Part shown: positions 1 through 8,212 of the stretch, piece after piece | Layout: each line of letters opens with the position of its first letter | Numbering within the stretch: the stretch's first letter is position 1 | NCBI GenBank assembly: GCA_947630335.1 | Contig: CANRHE010000012.1 | Location: 1 to 35,179, forward strand | Direction: 5' to 3' | Source of the DNA: an uncultured Sphingobacterium sp. | GTDB taxonomy: Bacteria; Bacteroidota; Bacteroidia; Sphingobacteriales; Sphingobacteriaceae | Length of the DNA stretch: 35,179 nt | Program-made: the position numbers and the translations under genes | The notes under the pieces: model-generated | Databases searched by the model: none | What the model saw: only the letters and a program-made list of their open reading frames with translations | Told to the model about the DNA's origin: nothing

Positions 1-630
1 GATGGTAAAACTGGTATCGTAGTAGAAGTAAACTGTGAAACTGACTTCGTAGCTAAAAATGCTGATTTCGTAGCTTTTGCTGAAAAAATCGCTGACTTAG
101 CTTTAGCAAATACTCCTGCGAATGTTGAAGAATTAAAAGCATTAACGTTAGATGGAAAAGTTGTATCAGAATATCTAGTTGAACAAACTGGTGTTATTGG
201 TGAAAAAATTGATGTTTCTAAATACGAGATTGTTACAGGTGATAAAGTTGTAGCTTATATTCACGGTAACTACCGTTTAGGAGTATTAGTAGGTCTTTCT
301 GCAGATGTAGAAGGTGCTGATGAAGCTGGTAAAGATGTTGCAATGCAAATTGCGGCGATGAACCCAATCGCTATCGATAAAGATGGTGTTGATGCTAACA
401 CTATCGAACGTGAAGTTGCTATCGCAAAAGAACAAATTATTGCAGAAGGTAAGCCTGCTGAAATGGCAGAAAAGATCGCTCAAGGTAAATTAAATAAATT
501 CTTCAAGGAAACTACCTTATTAAATCAAGAGTTTGTTAAAGATTCATCTAAAAATATCGCTCAATTCTTAGATTCAGTATCTAAAGGATTAACAGTTAAA
601 GCTTTCAAACGTGTTCAATTAGGAGCATAA
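1..630 (+). CDS. tsf: Elongation factor Ts, C-terminal part (5' end outside window)
   Basis: The window opens inside this gene in frame 1; 209 residues up to the TAA are present. EF-Ts is the cytoplasmic guanine-nucleotide exchange factor that recycles EF-Tu during translation. The visible part begins with VEVNCETDFVAKN, the hallmark EF-Ts core motif, and contains the dimerisation core and the C-terminal segment ending in a short lysine-rich tail. The N-terminal UBA-like domain with its TDFVGR-type contact motif lies upstream of the window. rpsB normally precedes tsf, but this cannot be checked here. A strong hairpin terminator follows 24 bases after the stop. Identification is secure. Confidence 0.97.
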   Translation, partial: DGKTGIVVEVNCETDFVAKNADFVAFAEKIADLALANTPANVEELKALTLDGKVVSEYLVEQTGVIGEKIDVSKYEIVTGDKVVAYIHGNYRLGVLVGLSADVEGADEAGKDVAMQIAAMNPIAIDKDGVDANTIEREVAIAKEQIIAEGKPAEMAEKIAQGKLNKFFKETTLLNQEFVKDSSKNIAQFLDSVSKGLTVKAFKRVQLGA

Positions 631-653
631 TTTATAAGCATTTTGTTGATAAA

Positions 654-690
654 TAATAAAGCCCTACTTAAATTAAGTAGGGCTTTATTA
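654..690 (+). terminator. Rho-independent terminator of tsf
   Basis: A perfect 17-bp inverted repeat (654-670 with 674-690) with a 3-base loop, GC-rich in the middle and ending in TTTATTATTT. It lies directly downstream of the tsf stop codon. Confidence 0.9.
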
Positions 691-789
691 TTTACAAATA
701 AAAATAAGTTTGAATTATCAAATAGTTTAAATGGTCAATTAAAACATAAGTCTATTCTATTTGTATTATAGTCTACAAATGTATAAAAT

Positions 790-2313
790 ATGAAAAAAAT
801 GATAGTAGTAATCGTTCTAATTATTGTTGCCTTTGCACTAGTGTTATTTATTAAAACGCTTACATTTCCCTTTACATCTACTAAACAACTAGCATCATCT
901 CCTATGCAGTACCCTGTGAATGAGCAAGCCATACAGAGACTGTCTAAAGCTATTCAAATTCCTACGATAAGCACAGTAGAGTATACCGAAACAAACTTTG
1001 AACCATTTAATCAATTTTATCAATTTTTAGAGACTTCCTATCCAAGAATATTTGAACGCATGGATATAGTAAGTATCAATACCTATGGACTTGTATTTCA
1101 TTGGAAAGGCAAGGATAAAAATAAAAAACCTTTACTATTTCTTTCGCATTACGATGTAGTACCAGTAAACAATTATGATAGTACATTGTCATTGAATTAC
1201 AAACCTACTTTTAATATAAACTCAAAAGCAACACCATTAGCTAAATATCAAGACTCATGGACATTCCCTCCATTTAGTGGAGCTGTAGACAACGGAAGAA
1301 TATACGGTAGAGGAACATTAGATATGAAAGGGATGCTTATATCTATACTTGAAGCTGGAAACCAATTAATTGAAGAAGACTTTATTCCAGAACAGGATAT
1401 TTATTTTGCTTTTGGTCATGATGAAGAAGTCAGTGGACGTCAAGGAGCGCTAAAAATAGCGGAGTACTTCAAGAATAAAAACATTGAATTTGGGGCAGTC
1501 TACGATGAAGGAGGATATGTCGTAAGTCCTGGATCAATTCTCAAAAGTGTCGATAAAGCATTAGCTTTAGTTGGAGTAGCAGAAAAAGGATTCTTGACAT
1601 TACAAATAACTGTCAAAGGCACAGGAGGACACTCCTCAATGCCACCTAAAAAAGGCTCATTAGTATTAGCATCTGAAATTATTGAAAAACTCAACAGTAA
1701 TCAAATGAACTCCATTATTACTCAACCGATCGAGTTATTCCTACAAAATATAGGTGGGTCTATGGACTTCAAATCTCAATTAGCAATATCAAATCAATGG
1801 CTTTTAAAAGGTTTATTAATAAAAAGTTTGGAAGCTGATGCCGCTTCAAATGCACTTATTAGAACAACTACTGCAATAACAATGGCACACTCTAGTGATG
1901 CACCTAATGTCCTATCTGCAACAACAGAAATAACAGTTAATTTCAGAATACTTCAAGGAAATTCAGTTGAGGATGTGCTCAATCATGTAAGACAAGTTTG
2001 CCAAGGATATGATGTTGATTACAAAATAATATCTTCAAGAGAGCCATCTAAAATATCAGATGTAAGTGGAGATGCATTTAAAAAAGTAGTAAAAACAATT
2101 CAAGAGGTCTATCCTAATGCGATTGTTTCATCATATTTAACAATTGGAGGGACAGATGCATATAAATACGAAATAGTTTCTGACAATGTTTTTAGATTTA
2201 TGCCTGTTGAAATCAATCAATATGACCAACGTCTAATACACAATGATAATGAGTCTATAACAATTGAAAATTATATGAGAATGATTCAATATTTCAAATT
2301 ATTAATGAAATAG
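790..2313 (+). CDS. M20-family metallopeptidase, carboxypeptidase S type, membrane-anchored
   Basis: A 507-residue di-zinc peptidase of the M20/ArgE/DapE/CPS1 family, expected to remove amino acids from small peptides or N-acyl amino acids. Residues 4-23 form a hydrophobic N-terminal segment, a membrane anchor or uncleaved signal, so the enzyme probably faces the periplasm. Metal and catalytic motifs are visible in order: LSHYDVVPV (His120), YGRGTLDMKG (Asp178), HDEEVSGR (Glu212 and Glu213) and LIHNDNE near the C-terminus (His484). The dimerisation domain starts around residue 260 with KGTGGHSSMPP. The N-terminal segment and length resemble yeast CPS1-like enzymes rather than cytosolic DapE. 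It is a single gene flanked by terminators. Substrate is unknown. Confidence 0.9.
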   Translation: MKKMIVVIVLIIVAFALVLFIKTLTFPFTSTKQLASSPMQYPVNEQAIQRLSKAIQIPTISTVEYTETNFEPFNQFYQFLETSYPRIFERMDIVSINTYGLVFHWKGKDKNKKPLLFLSHYDVVPVNNYDSTLSLNYKPTFNINSKATPLAKYQDSWTFPPFSGAVDNGRIYGRGTLDMKGMLISILEAGNQLIEEDFIPEQDIYFAFGHDEEVSGRQGALKIAEYFKNKNIEFGAVYDEGGYVVSPGSILKSVDKALALVGVAEKGFLTLQITVKGTGGHSSMPPKKGSLVLASEIIEKLNSNQMNSIITQPIELFLQNIGGSMDFKSQLAISNQWLLKGLLIKSLEADAASNALIRTTTAITMAHSSDAPNVLSATTEITVNFRILQGNSVEDVLNHVRQVCQGYDVDYKIISSREPSKISDVSGDAFKKVVKTIQEVYPNAIVSSYLTIGGTDAYKYEIVSDNVFRFMPVEINQYDQRLIHNDNESITIENYMRMIQYFKLLMK

Positions 2314-2320
2314 CCAAAAT

Positions 2321-2352
2321 AAAAGGGTATTGCAATATTACAATACCCTTTT
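2321..2352. terminator. Bidirectional terminator between converging genes
   Basis: A 12-bp perfect stem (2321-2332 with 2341-2352) around an 8-base loop, with A-runs on the left and T-runs on the right, so it can act for the M20 peptidase gene (plus) and the DUF2027 gene (minus). Confidence 0.88.
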
Positions 2353-2354
2353 AT

Positions 2355-3005
2355 CTATTTGCCTTTAGGACGATGTGATATAAAATGTGATTTCAATTTA
2401 TCCAGCCCTATATCTTCTTCCTGTTTATCAATTTCATATAACCATACTTTTTCATTAAGCATTTCAATCCGCTCTTTTGAATTAATTAAATCTAACGGTT
2501 TTATACGAAACTCTTTGTTAATAGGTGAAGTTTGTAATTGTAATTGTCTACAATGTCTAATTATTTGTATTTGAAATGTTGGCCATTTACCCACATTAGA
2601 AAAGTTGGCCGTATACACATGAGCAAAATCTTGTTTAGGTATTGTATTTGCAAAAACACCTGTTGTTTTTGAGCCTGATACTTCAGAAATACTAACCAAT
2701 AATTCATATGATGTTTCATTAATTAGAACAAACTTTGCTAGACCATCTTTCTGTTCCCCCATTATACCCATAAAAATGCCTTTAGCAGCAAACGGAAGTT
2801 GTGATTGTTTTATAGATTCATCTAAGTCATCCTCAGCCATACGCATATTACCATGAACTAGAGTTAACTTACTGCGTAAAACAGGAATTTCAAAACCTGT
2901 TTCATCTGTCACACCAATTAAATCATTATCTTGAATAGAAGTTACATATCCTTCAATTGGCTCATCTACAAAACGAACCAAATCACCTAGTTTAATATTC
3001 ATCAT
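2355..3005 (-). CDS. DUF2027 domain protein lacking an obvious Smr domain
   Basis: A 216-residue protein. The N-terminus (KLGDLVRFVDEPIEGYV, then ETGFEIPVLRSKLTLV) is the KOW/SH3-like opening of the Bacteroidota DUF2027 family. From memory, members of this family usually run past 300 residues and end in an Smr (MutS2-type nuclease) domain. Here the DUF2027 beta-rich part is followed by a short linker (FRIKPLDLINSKERIEML) and the protein stops with no Smr-like segment; a terminator lies 3 bases beyond, so this is the natural end of the transcript. The start overlaps the upstream aminotransferase gene by 14 bases, which suggests translational coupling. Function is unknown; a role in nucleic-acid binding would be inference. 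Confidence 0.75.
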   Translation of the reverse strand: MMNIKLGDLVRFVDEPIEGYVTSIQDNDLIGVTDETGFEIPVLRSKLTLVHGNMRMAEDDLDESIKQSQLPFAAKGIFMGIMGEQKDGLAKFVLINETSYELLVSISEVSGSKTTGVFANTIPKQDFAHVYTANFSNVGKWPTFQIQIIRHCRQLQLQTSPINKEFRIKPLDLINSKERIEMLNEKVWLYEIDKQEEDIGLDKLKSHFISHRPKGK

Positions 3006-4089
3006 TTATACTTTCTATTATATCTACCAATTTATTAATATCTTCCTTTGTATTATACAAATGTAGACCAATTCGGATACCTGTTCCTCTTGGGAAACAC
3101 TTTATGCCATGATCCATTAACCTTGAATATAGCCTAGGGTCTATCTGTAAATTGATTAGGGAGGATTTCAGTTTCCGTTGAGATATCAACGGTAATATCC
3201 ATTCTTTGTCTTCAAAAATACGATAAGCATATTGCAATAAATCATTTAAATATAACTTTACATTTTCTAAACCTATTAGGTCAAAAAAACTGACTGATTG
3301 ACCTAAGGTTCCATGGCTTAAAGTATCTTGGTGCCCTGGCTCAAAATAAATATTTAGAATATCTTTATGAATCCACATCATTTCTTTTGGACGATGCTTT
3401 ACCTGAGCAGCAGAATAAAGAATAGAAGAAAGTTGTTCGGAAATCATCATATACCCATTTCCAAACCCTGCCATCATCCATTTATAACCCGACCCTCCTA
3501 CCGCATCAAATCCAGAAGTATCAAAATCAAAAGGCTCCGTTCCTAAATATTGTGTAGCATCACCAAAAATTAACAACTTAGGGAAGTGAGATTTTAACTT
3601 TTTTATAAAACTAAGATCAATCTTGAAACCATCTATATAATTAACCAGGCTCAATACCAATACATCACATTTCTTTTCTAGAATATGTGCATATATCTGT
3701 TCTTCTATATCAACTGAATTTGATATAAAATCATATATAAACCCTCTGCTAACGATTGGATAATTTAAAGATGGATATTCATTTTCTATAAGAAGAAATC
3801 GAAGATTTTTATCTAACCCATCAATAAGTGTGTTAAAACCAAAAGAAAAGTTTGGTGTAAGGAATAAACGATTAACATCACAATTAAATAACTGGCCAAA
3901 TAGCCTCTTCACTTCTAAAATAAAACTAGCTTGTGCATCGCGTAAATCCAGTTTAATATCATAAAAAAGATTTTCACGCCTTTTTCGCCACTCATGATGA
4001 CTAAGTGGCAACAAGCCATTTCCGGGTGTATTTAAATACGTAATACTGTTAGGTATTTCGAAATAACTTTTGAAATCCATATTGTACAT
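2992..4089 (-). CDS. Class V aminotransferase (PLP-dependent, cysteine desulfurase-like fold)
   Basis: A 365-residue fold-type I PLP enzyme. The N-terminus has the class V opening YLNTPGNGLLP. FGDATQYLG holds the aspartate that would pair with the PLP ring nitrogen (Asp177). GGSGYKWMMAGFGNGYM holds the Schiff-base lysine (Lys203). There is no cysteine-containing mobile loop of the IscS/SufS type, so desulfurase activity is not supported; members of this group include isopenicillin-N-epimerase-like and uncharacterised aminotransferases. The frame starts 41 bases inside aat; a second ATG three codons later (4080) would give a 32-base overlap. It overlaps the DUF2027 gene downstream. The three overlapping genes look like one translationally coupled unit. 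Substrate is unknown. Confidence 0.85.
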   Translation of the reverse strand: MYNMDFKSYFEIPNSITYLNTPGNGLLPLSHHEWRKRRENLFYDIKLDLRDAQASFILEVKRLFGQLFNCDVNRLFLTPNFSFGFNTLIDGLDKNLRFLLIENEYPSLNYPIVSRGFIYDFISNSVDIEEQIYAHILEKKCDVLVLSLVNYIDGFKIDLSFIKKLKSHFPKLLIFGDATQYLGTEPFDFDTSGFDAVGGSGYKWMMAGFGNGYMMISEQLSSILYSAAQVKHRPKEMMWIHKDILNIYFEPGHQDTLSHGTLGQSVSFFDLIGLENVKLYLNDLLQYAYRIFEDKEWILPLISQRKLKSSLINLQIDPRLYSRLMDHGIKCFPRGTGIRIGLHLYNTKEDINKLVDIIESINDEY

Positions 4090-4726
4090 AATCTTGAGTT
4101 TCCAATATACGAGAAAAATCTGTTCTCGATATCAGCTTAGCTCCAAATAAACTCAAGTGATCGGAATAAACTTGACAATCAATAAGTTCTAAATCAAAAT
4201 TCTGAGCTAAAAAAATTAATGCCGCTTTTGACGCATTTGACACCTTCGAAAACATACTTTCACCACAAAAAATTTTTCCAACAAGAATACCATATAATCC
4301 ACCAACCAAATTTCCATTTTCCCAAACCTCTATGCTATTGGCATACCCATCTTGATGTAGAGAAATATAAGCACTCTTCATTTCATCTACTATCCATGTA
4401 CCATCTTGATCATTTCGTTGTATTTCGGCGCAAGATTCAATCACTTGATCAAAAACTTGGTTAAAAGTAATTGTAAACTGCATGCTCCTCATGATTTTCT
4501 CCATTGATTTAGAAACATAAATATCATCGGGATACAATACAAAACGTTCGGGAGGTGCATACCACAGTATCGGAGAATTTTCAGAATACCAAGGAAAAAT
4601 ACCAACAGAATAAGCTTCTAATAAGCGATCAATCATCAAATCTCCCCCAATTGCCAAAAGCCCATCTTCATCTGCTAAAGAAGCTTTCGGAAATTTAATT
4701 ATTTCGCTGTCAAGTAGAAATACCAT
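4049..4726 (-). CDS. aat: Leucyl/phenylalanyl-tRNA--protein transferase
   Basis: A 225-residue enzyme of the N-end rule pathway that transfers Leu or Phe from tRNA to proteins with N-terminal Arg or Lys, marking them for ClpS/ClpAP. Family signatures are clear: LLAIGGDL, GIFPWYSE, ILWYAPPERFVLYP, TWIVDEM, HSIEVW-like NSIEVWENGNLVGGLYG and GKIFCGESMFS. Length fits the family. The gene is preceded by a terminator at the end of rbfA and overlaps the downstream aminotransferase gene by 41 bases. No ClpS or ClpA gene is present in the window. Confidence 0.95.
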   Translation of the reverse strand: MVFLLDSEIIKFPKASLADEDGLLAIGGDLMIDRLLEAYSVGIFPWYSENSPILWYAPPERFVLYPDDIYVSKSMEKIMRSMQFTITFNQVFDQVIESCAEIQRNDQDGTWIVDEMKSAYISLHQDGYANSIEVWENGNLVGGLYGILVGKIFCGESMFSKVSNASKAALIFLAQNFDLELIDCQVYSDHLSLFGAKLISRTDFSRILETQDYVQYGFQKLFRNT

Positions 4727-4730
4727 AACT

Positions 4731-4757
4731 AAAAAAGCCAGAATGATTACTCTGGCT
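4731..4757 (-). terminator. Terminator overlapping the end of rbfA
   Basis: On the minus strand, AGCCAGA pairs with TCTGGCT (4757-4751 and 4742-4736) across an 8-base loop, followed by TTTTTT (4736-4731). The upstream arm lies inside the last codons and stop of rbfA. It separates rbfA from aat and may only partly terminate, as aat starts 5 bases later. Confidence 0.7.
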
Positions 4758-5118
4758 GTCTTGATTCTTTACTAATTTCCTCAAAAATCTTATCCATATG
4801 TTCAACATACTCGTTGGTATCATCTAAAAAGAACTCCAATTGCGGAACAATACGTGCTTGATGTTTTATTCTAGCACCTAATTTATAGCGAATTTCATTA
4901 GTTTTAGTCTTTATGGTCGTTATATCATCCTTAGCGGTTTGAGTATTTAAAAAACTCAAATATATTCTTGCTATAGCTAAGTCAGGTGTTACGCGGACTT
5001 TAGTTACCGTAACAAAAGCACCAGGAGCCCATAGATTTCCTTCTCTTTGAAACATTTCTGCCAAATCCTGCTGTATAACGCCTGCAAAACGTTGCTGTCT
5101 CTTACTCTCTATTCCCAT
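4747..5118 (-). CDS. rbfA: Ribosome-binding factor A
   Basis: A 123-residue KH-fold protein that binds the immature 30S subunit near helix 1 of 16S rRNA and helps late maturation, notably at low temperature. The opening SKRQQRFAGVIQQDLAEMF matches the family start, and VTVTKVRVTPDLAIARIYLSF is the core RbfA signature. Length is typical. The stop codon sits within the upstream arm of a terminator hairpin. A -7-like box (TATATTTG) lies about 50 bases upstream. Confidence 0.95.
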   Translation of the reverse strand: MGIESKRQQRFAGVIQQDLAEMFQREGNLWAPGAFVTVTKVRVTPDLAIARIYLSFLNTQTAKDDITTIKTKTNEIRYKLGARIKHQARIVPQLEFFLDDTNEYVEHMDKIFEEISKESRQPE

Positions 5119-5166
5119 ATCTTAATAATAAAAAATTAAAGATAATTCTTAAAACATCTTTATTAA

Positions 5167-5174
5167 CAAATATA
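5167..5174 (-). promoter_or_regulatory. Putative -7 box for rbfA
   Basis: TATATTTG on the minus strand matches the Bacteroidota TAnnTTTG -7 consensus exactly and lies 49 bases before the rbfA start. I see no well-spaced TTTG -33 element, so support is moderate. Confidence 0.4.
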
Positions 5175-5253
5175 GAAAAAACAAATCAAATACTTAAGCT
5201 TCAACTTTTAGTAAGAAAATTATTAAGAATAAAAAGACTTAAACATTAATAAA

Positions 5254-5295
5254 AAACCTTCATCAAATGAATGGTGATACATTTAATGAAGGTTT
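5254..5295 (-). terminator. Terminator after the decayed lipoprotein-like gene
   Basis: A 10-bp stem AAACCTTCAT/ATGAAGGTTT (5295-5286 with 5263-5254), with a further short inner pairing AAATG/CATTT, followed on the minus strand by TTTTTTA. It sits exactly at the end of the reading frame described at 5283-5519 and so belongs to a minus-strand transcript. Confidence 0.75.
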
Positions 5296-5519
5296 GTTTC
5301 AAAATTAGGTTTATAATTGGTTATAAATTTCTTAACAGTTTTAAGACCTGTAGGTCTATCATCATTTATGGATTACTCAAGGTTATAATATTGTAAGTAA
5401 CCACTCACAACAATACTTTCATCTCCCTTTGTGCTACAAACATAAAGAGTTAGTAGTAAAACTAAAAGAGTTATTTTTAAAAAAAGTAAGTGATCACTTT
5501 TTAATGATATTTTACACAC
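5283..5519 (-). pseudogene. Small lipoprotein-like gene with in-frame stop (decayed, or a 48-residue peptide)
   Basis: One minus-strand frame from a GTG at 5519 reads 48 codons, a TAA at 5375-5373, then 29 more open codons to a TAA at 5285-5283, which abuts a terminator. The first part has a hydrophobic signal-like stretch (KITLLVLLLTLYVCSTKGD) with a cysteine placed like a lipobox, then VVSGYLQYYNLE. After the stop the frame continues with protein-like sequence (SINDDRPTGLKTVKK, then NYKPNFETNLH). There is no ATG start. I read it as a small secreted or lipoprotein gene broken by one nonsense change and a lost start. A real 48-residue product or a sequencing error at the TAA are alternatives. 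It begins 13 bases past the AI-2E gene stop and may be co-transcribed with it. Family not recognised. Confidence 0.5.
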
Positions 5520-5532
5520 TTACATTTAGGCT

Positions 5533-6576
5533 CTATAACTCATGAATCAATTTTTGTTTACCATATTCTGTTTGATAAACTTTTAAGAGAACTCTCACCG
5601 ATGAAAGAATCAATGGACCGAATATTAGTCCCATCATTCCAAATAGCTTTAATCCTAGCAGTACACCAAAGACCGTAATTAAAGGCGGTACATTTCCTAA
5701 GCTCTTTAATATAGTAAAACGTAAAATATTATCGATACTACCAATAATAAATATACCATATGCTAATATACCTATACCATTAACAGTCTCTCCCGAAGCT
5801 AATACTAGAATACCTAAAGGAATATAAATTGTCATTGTTCCTAAGACAGGTACAATTGAAGAGATTGCAGTTAAAAAACCCCATGTTATAAAGTTTTCGA
5901 CACCAAATATCCAATAACCGATCATAGCTACAAGACCTTGGCATAAACCTAATATTGGAATTCCTAGAGCATTAGATTTAACCATCAAAAAAACCTCGTG
6001 CCATATTTCATTTTTACTTTGATTAGAAAATGGGATAGCATTATTAATTGTACGCTCCATACGTTCGCCATATACAAGCATAAAATATAAAACAAAAAGA
6101 GCTACAAGAATATTTACACTAACTTCTAAAAGCGAATTAAAGACACTTGGAATATATTTAGTAGCACTTTGAAGTAAATTCAACAACCCTTCATCTGATA
6201 AATCAATATTTTTTAATACGGGTTTATCACTCATATAAGCCTTAACAAGATTAAACTGCCGTACAATCTCATCAGTATTATTCATAATATTACCCAGTTG
6301 AGGAACAAGATAATTAATCAAAGCCCACATAGGTAAAATTATAAAGACAATAGAAACCAAAATAAATAATATACTCGTCAAAGGGCGATTCCATCTATAC
6401 GTGGTTACGAGTTTATGATAAAAATTTCGATATAAAATATACAAGGTAATAGCTCCTAAAAAACCTGTCAAATAATAGCTTAGGTTTAAGAAAATAACAA
6501 CACATATAATCAAAATGGACAACAATAATACCACTTGATTTATTAAATTATTACTTAATTGATTCTTTTTCATCAA
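5533..6576 (-). CDS. AI-2E family transporter (PerM/YdiK-like membrane protein)
   Basis: A 347-residue polytopic inner-membrane protein. Two N-terminal hydrophobic stretches lie at about 13-45, a third at about 65-90, a long soluble central segment at about 90-150, and a cluster of C-terminal membrane segments with family motifs (PILGLCQGLVAMIGYWIFG, FLTAISSIVPVLGT, PLITVFGVLLGLKLFGMMG, IFGPLILSS). This is the AI-2E/UPF0118 topology. Members have been linked to autoinducer-2 export, sodium/proton exchange or permease functions; which applies here cannot be told. It starts with two adjacent Met codons; either could be used. It is divergent from hemA across a 361-base gap. Confidence 0.9.
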   Translation of the reverse strand: MMKKNQLSNNLINQVVLLLSILIICVVIFLNLSYYLTGFLGAITLYILYRNFYHKLVTTYRWNRPLTSILFILVSIVFIILPMWALINYLVPQLGNIMNNTDEIVRQFNLVKAYMSDKPVLKNIDLSDEGLLNLLQSATKYIPSVFNSLLEVSVNILVALFVLYFMLVYGERMERTINNAIPFSNQSKNEIWHEVFLMVKSNALGIPILGLCQGLVAMIGYWIFGVENFITWGFLTAISSIVPVLGTMTIYIPLGILVLASGETVNGIGILAYGIFIIGSIDNILRFTILKSLGNVPPLITVFGVLLGLKLFGMMGLIFGPLILSSVRVLLKVYQTEYGKQKLIHEL

Positions 6577-6937
6577 CTTGAATTTAATATCTATTAAAAA
6601 TGGAAAAGTAATTATACAAAGTCAACAACAGTATTGATGAACAAATTGACTTTTGATTTAAATCTAATCAAAATTAAACACACATGAAGAACTTTTAAGA
6701 AAGAAATTAAAGTTAAATTAGTATATTTGATTCTCATCATATTTTTAAATATTCATATTGACGAATGTCATTATAAATATTCAAAAACTTACTTATAGCA
6801 TCAAACAAAGCCATTTTAACATTTCCTTAACACTATTTGTAATTATTCTAAATTACTTCGTTTGACAGATTTCTGACAGAATAACCAAGCTTTTGGGGTA
6901 CATTTGCTGCAAGTTATTTGAGCTAGATAAGAAGGCC
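6577..6937. other. Intergenic region between divergent AI-2E gene and hemA
   Basis: A 361-base very AT-rich stretch with no credible coding frame or RNA gene. It must hold promoters for both divergent genes. On the hemA side there is a direct repeat of TGACAGA (6863-6869 and 6874-6880) and a -7 box at 6899. A further TATATTTG (6722-6729, plus) matches the -7 consensus but has no clear partner element. Confidence 0.6.
6863..6906 (+). promoter_or_regulatory. Putative hemA promoter with TGACAGA direct repeat
   Basis: The -7 box TACATTTG (6899-6906) matches TAnnTTTG. At the -33 position sits CTGACAGAAT (6873-6882), preceded 11 bases upstream by a second TGACAGA (6863-6869). The same arrangement is found before hemC. 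A transcript starting near 6913 would leave about 25 bases of leader before the TTG start at 6938, which argues against translation starting at the TTG at 6893. Confidence 0.5.
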
Positions 6938-8179
6938 TTGAAGAATTTAAAAGTTATAGCATTTACACACAAGCATGTGGACCTAAAAGATTTGGGCAAT
7001 TTGGTTATTTGTAACGAAGAGTTAGATGCCAGATTGATTAATCTTAAAAACAGTCTTGATATTCCTGAAATATTTTATATCGGTACATGTAATCGTGTAG
7101 AGTTTGTATTCTATGGGGCACATGAACTAACTGACGAGTTTATTGCAGAATTTCTAAACAAAATGAACTTTTGTGTACCTTCTGAACAGTTACAAAACTA
7201 TTTAGATCAAGTAACTAGATATTCTGGTCTTGAAGCCTTAAGACATCTATTTAGAATGTCATGCTCATTAGAAAGCTTAGTAGTAGGTGAAAAAGAAATT
7301 TTAGCTCAGGTACGCAGAGCATATGAACAGTGCAAAGAAGCTGGATTCACTGGCGATTTTCTTCGTTTGATGATGGATCGTTTAGTAAAAACGGCCAAAG
7401 AAGTTTATACATTTACGAATATTTCTCGCAACCCTATTTCAGTAGTTTCATTAGCATATAGAAAACTAAAAGAAACTAAACAAATAGAAAATCCTAGAAT
7501 TTTAATAATTGGATCTGGTGAAACGAATCAGAATTTAGCTAAATATTTCACAAAACATACTAATGCTACTTTTACGATTTTTAATCGTACTCTCGAAAAC
7601 ACTAGAAAAATAGCTCAAGATCTTAATGCTGAAGCATTCCCTTTATCAGAGCTTTCTAATTTCAAAAAAGGATTTGACATTCTTATAAGTTGTACTGGAG
7701 CAACTACATCTATTATTGATAATAAATTATATCAATCTCTGTTAAATGAAGAGACAGATAAAAAAGTAATCATAGATTTAGCCATTCCCAACGATATAGA
7801 TGAAGAGATAATCAAGAACAACCCTGTTCATTACATAGAAGTAAGTAGCTTACAAGCTATTGCAGAGAAAAACATTCAAGAACGATACAATGAACTTTCT
7901 AGCGCAGAGAAAATCATTGATGATAACATACTAGAATTTCTCCCTATTATAAAACAGCGTCGTGTAGAAGTCGCTATGCGCCAAGTTCCAAATAAAATTA
8001 AAGAAATTCGCGAAATGGCAATTACAGAAGTTTTTGCTCAAGAAATTAATCAACTTGACCCTAACGCACGAGAAATTCTTGAAAAAGTAATAAACTATAT
8101 GGAAAAAAAATACATAAAAGTTCCTATGGTTATGGCTAAAGATATTTTAGTTAAAAACACCGAATTCGATAATAACTAA
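6938..8179 (+). CDS. hemA: Glutamyl-tRNA reductase
   Basis: A 413-residue enzyme reducing glutamyl-tRNA(Glu) to glutamate-1-semialdehyde with NADPH, the first committed step of C5-pathway tetrapyrrole synthesis. Motifs: YIGTCNRVEF with the catalytic cysteine (Cys51), HLFRMSCSLESLVVGE with GEKEILAQVRRAYEQCKEAG, a Rossmann segment ILIIGSGETNQNLAKYF near residue 190, and a C-terminal dimerisation region with long helices. I start it at TTG 6938 (MKNLKVIAFTHK), where family similarity begins; an in-frame TTG at 6893 would add 15 unlike residues and would place the -7 box inside the gene. A non-ATG start suggests modest translation, as suits a flux-controlling enzyme. Confidence 0.93.
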   Translation: MKNLKVIAFTHKHVDLKDLGNLVICNEELDARLINLKNSLDIPEIFYIGTCNRVEFVFYGAHELTDEFIAEFLNKMNFCVPSEQLQNYLDQVTRYSGLEALRHLFRMSCSLESLVVGEKEILAQVRRAYEQCKEAGFTGDFLRLMMDRLVKTAKEVYTFTNISRNPISVVSLAYRKLKETKQIENPRILIIGSGETNQNLAKYFTKHTNATFTIFNRTLENTRKIAQDLNAEAFPLSELSNFKKGFDILISCTGATTSIIDNKLYQSLLNEETDKKVIIDLAIPNDIDEEIIKNNPVHYIEVSSLQAIAEKNIQERYNELSSAEKIIDDNILEFLPIIKQRRVEVAMRQVPNKIKEIREMAITEVFAQEINQLDPNAREILEKVINYMEKKYIKVPMVMAKDILVKNTEFDNN

Positions 8180-8212
8180 CTACAATTTTTATTTTTCCAA
8201 AATGATACTTTA

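Noticed and set aside
4219..4464. 81-codon open frame antisense to aat
   Set aside because: His- and Phe-rich reverse-frame translation of the aat gene with no family features.
6722..6729. TATATTTG as a second hemA promoter
   Set aside because: The -7 match is exact but no -33 element is suitably placed, and the start would be over 200 bases upstream; not strong enough to call in AT-rich DNA.
6893..6937. Upstream TTG start for hemA adding 15 residues
   Set aside because: The extra residues do not resemble HemA N-termini, and the -7 promoter box TACATTTG lies inside this stretch.
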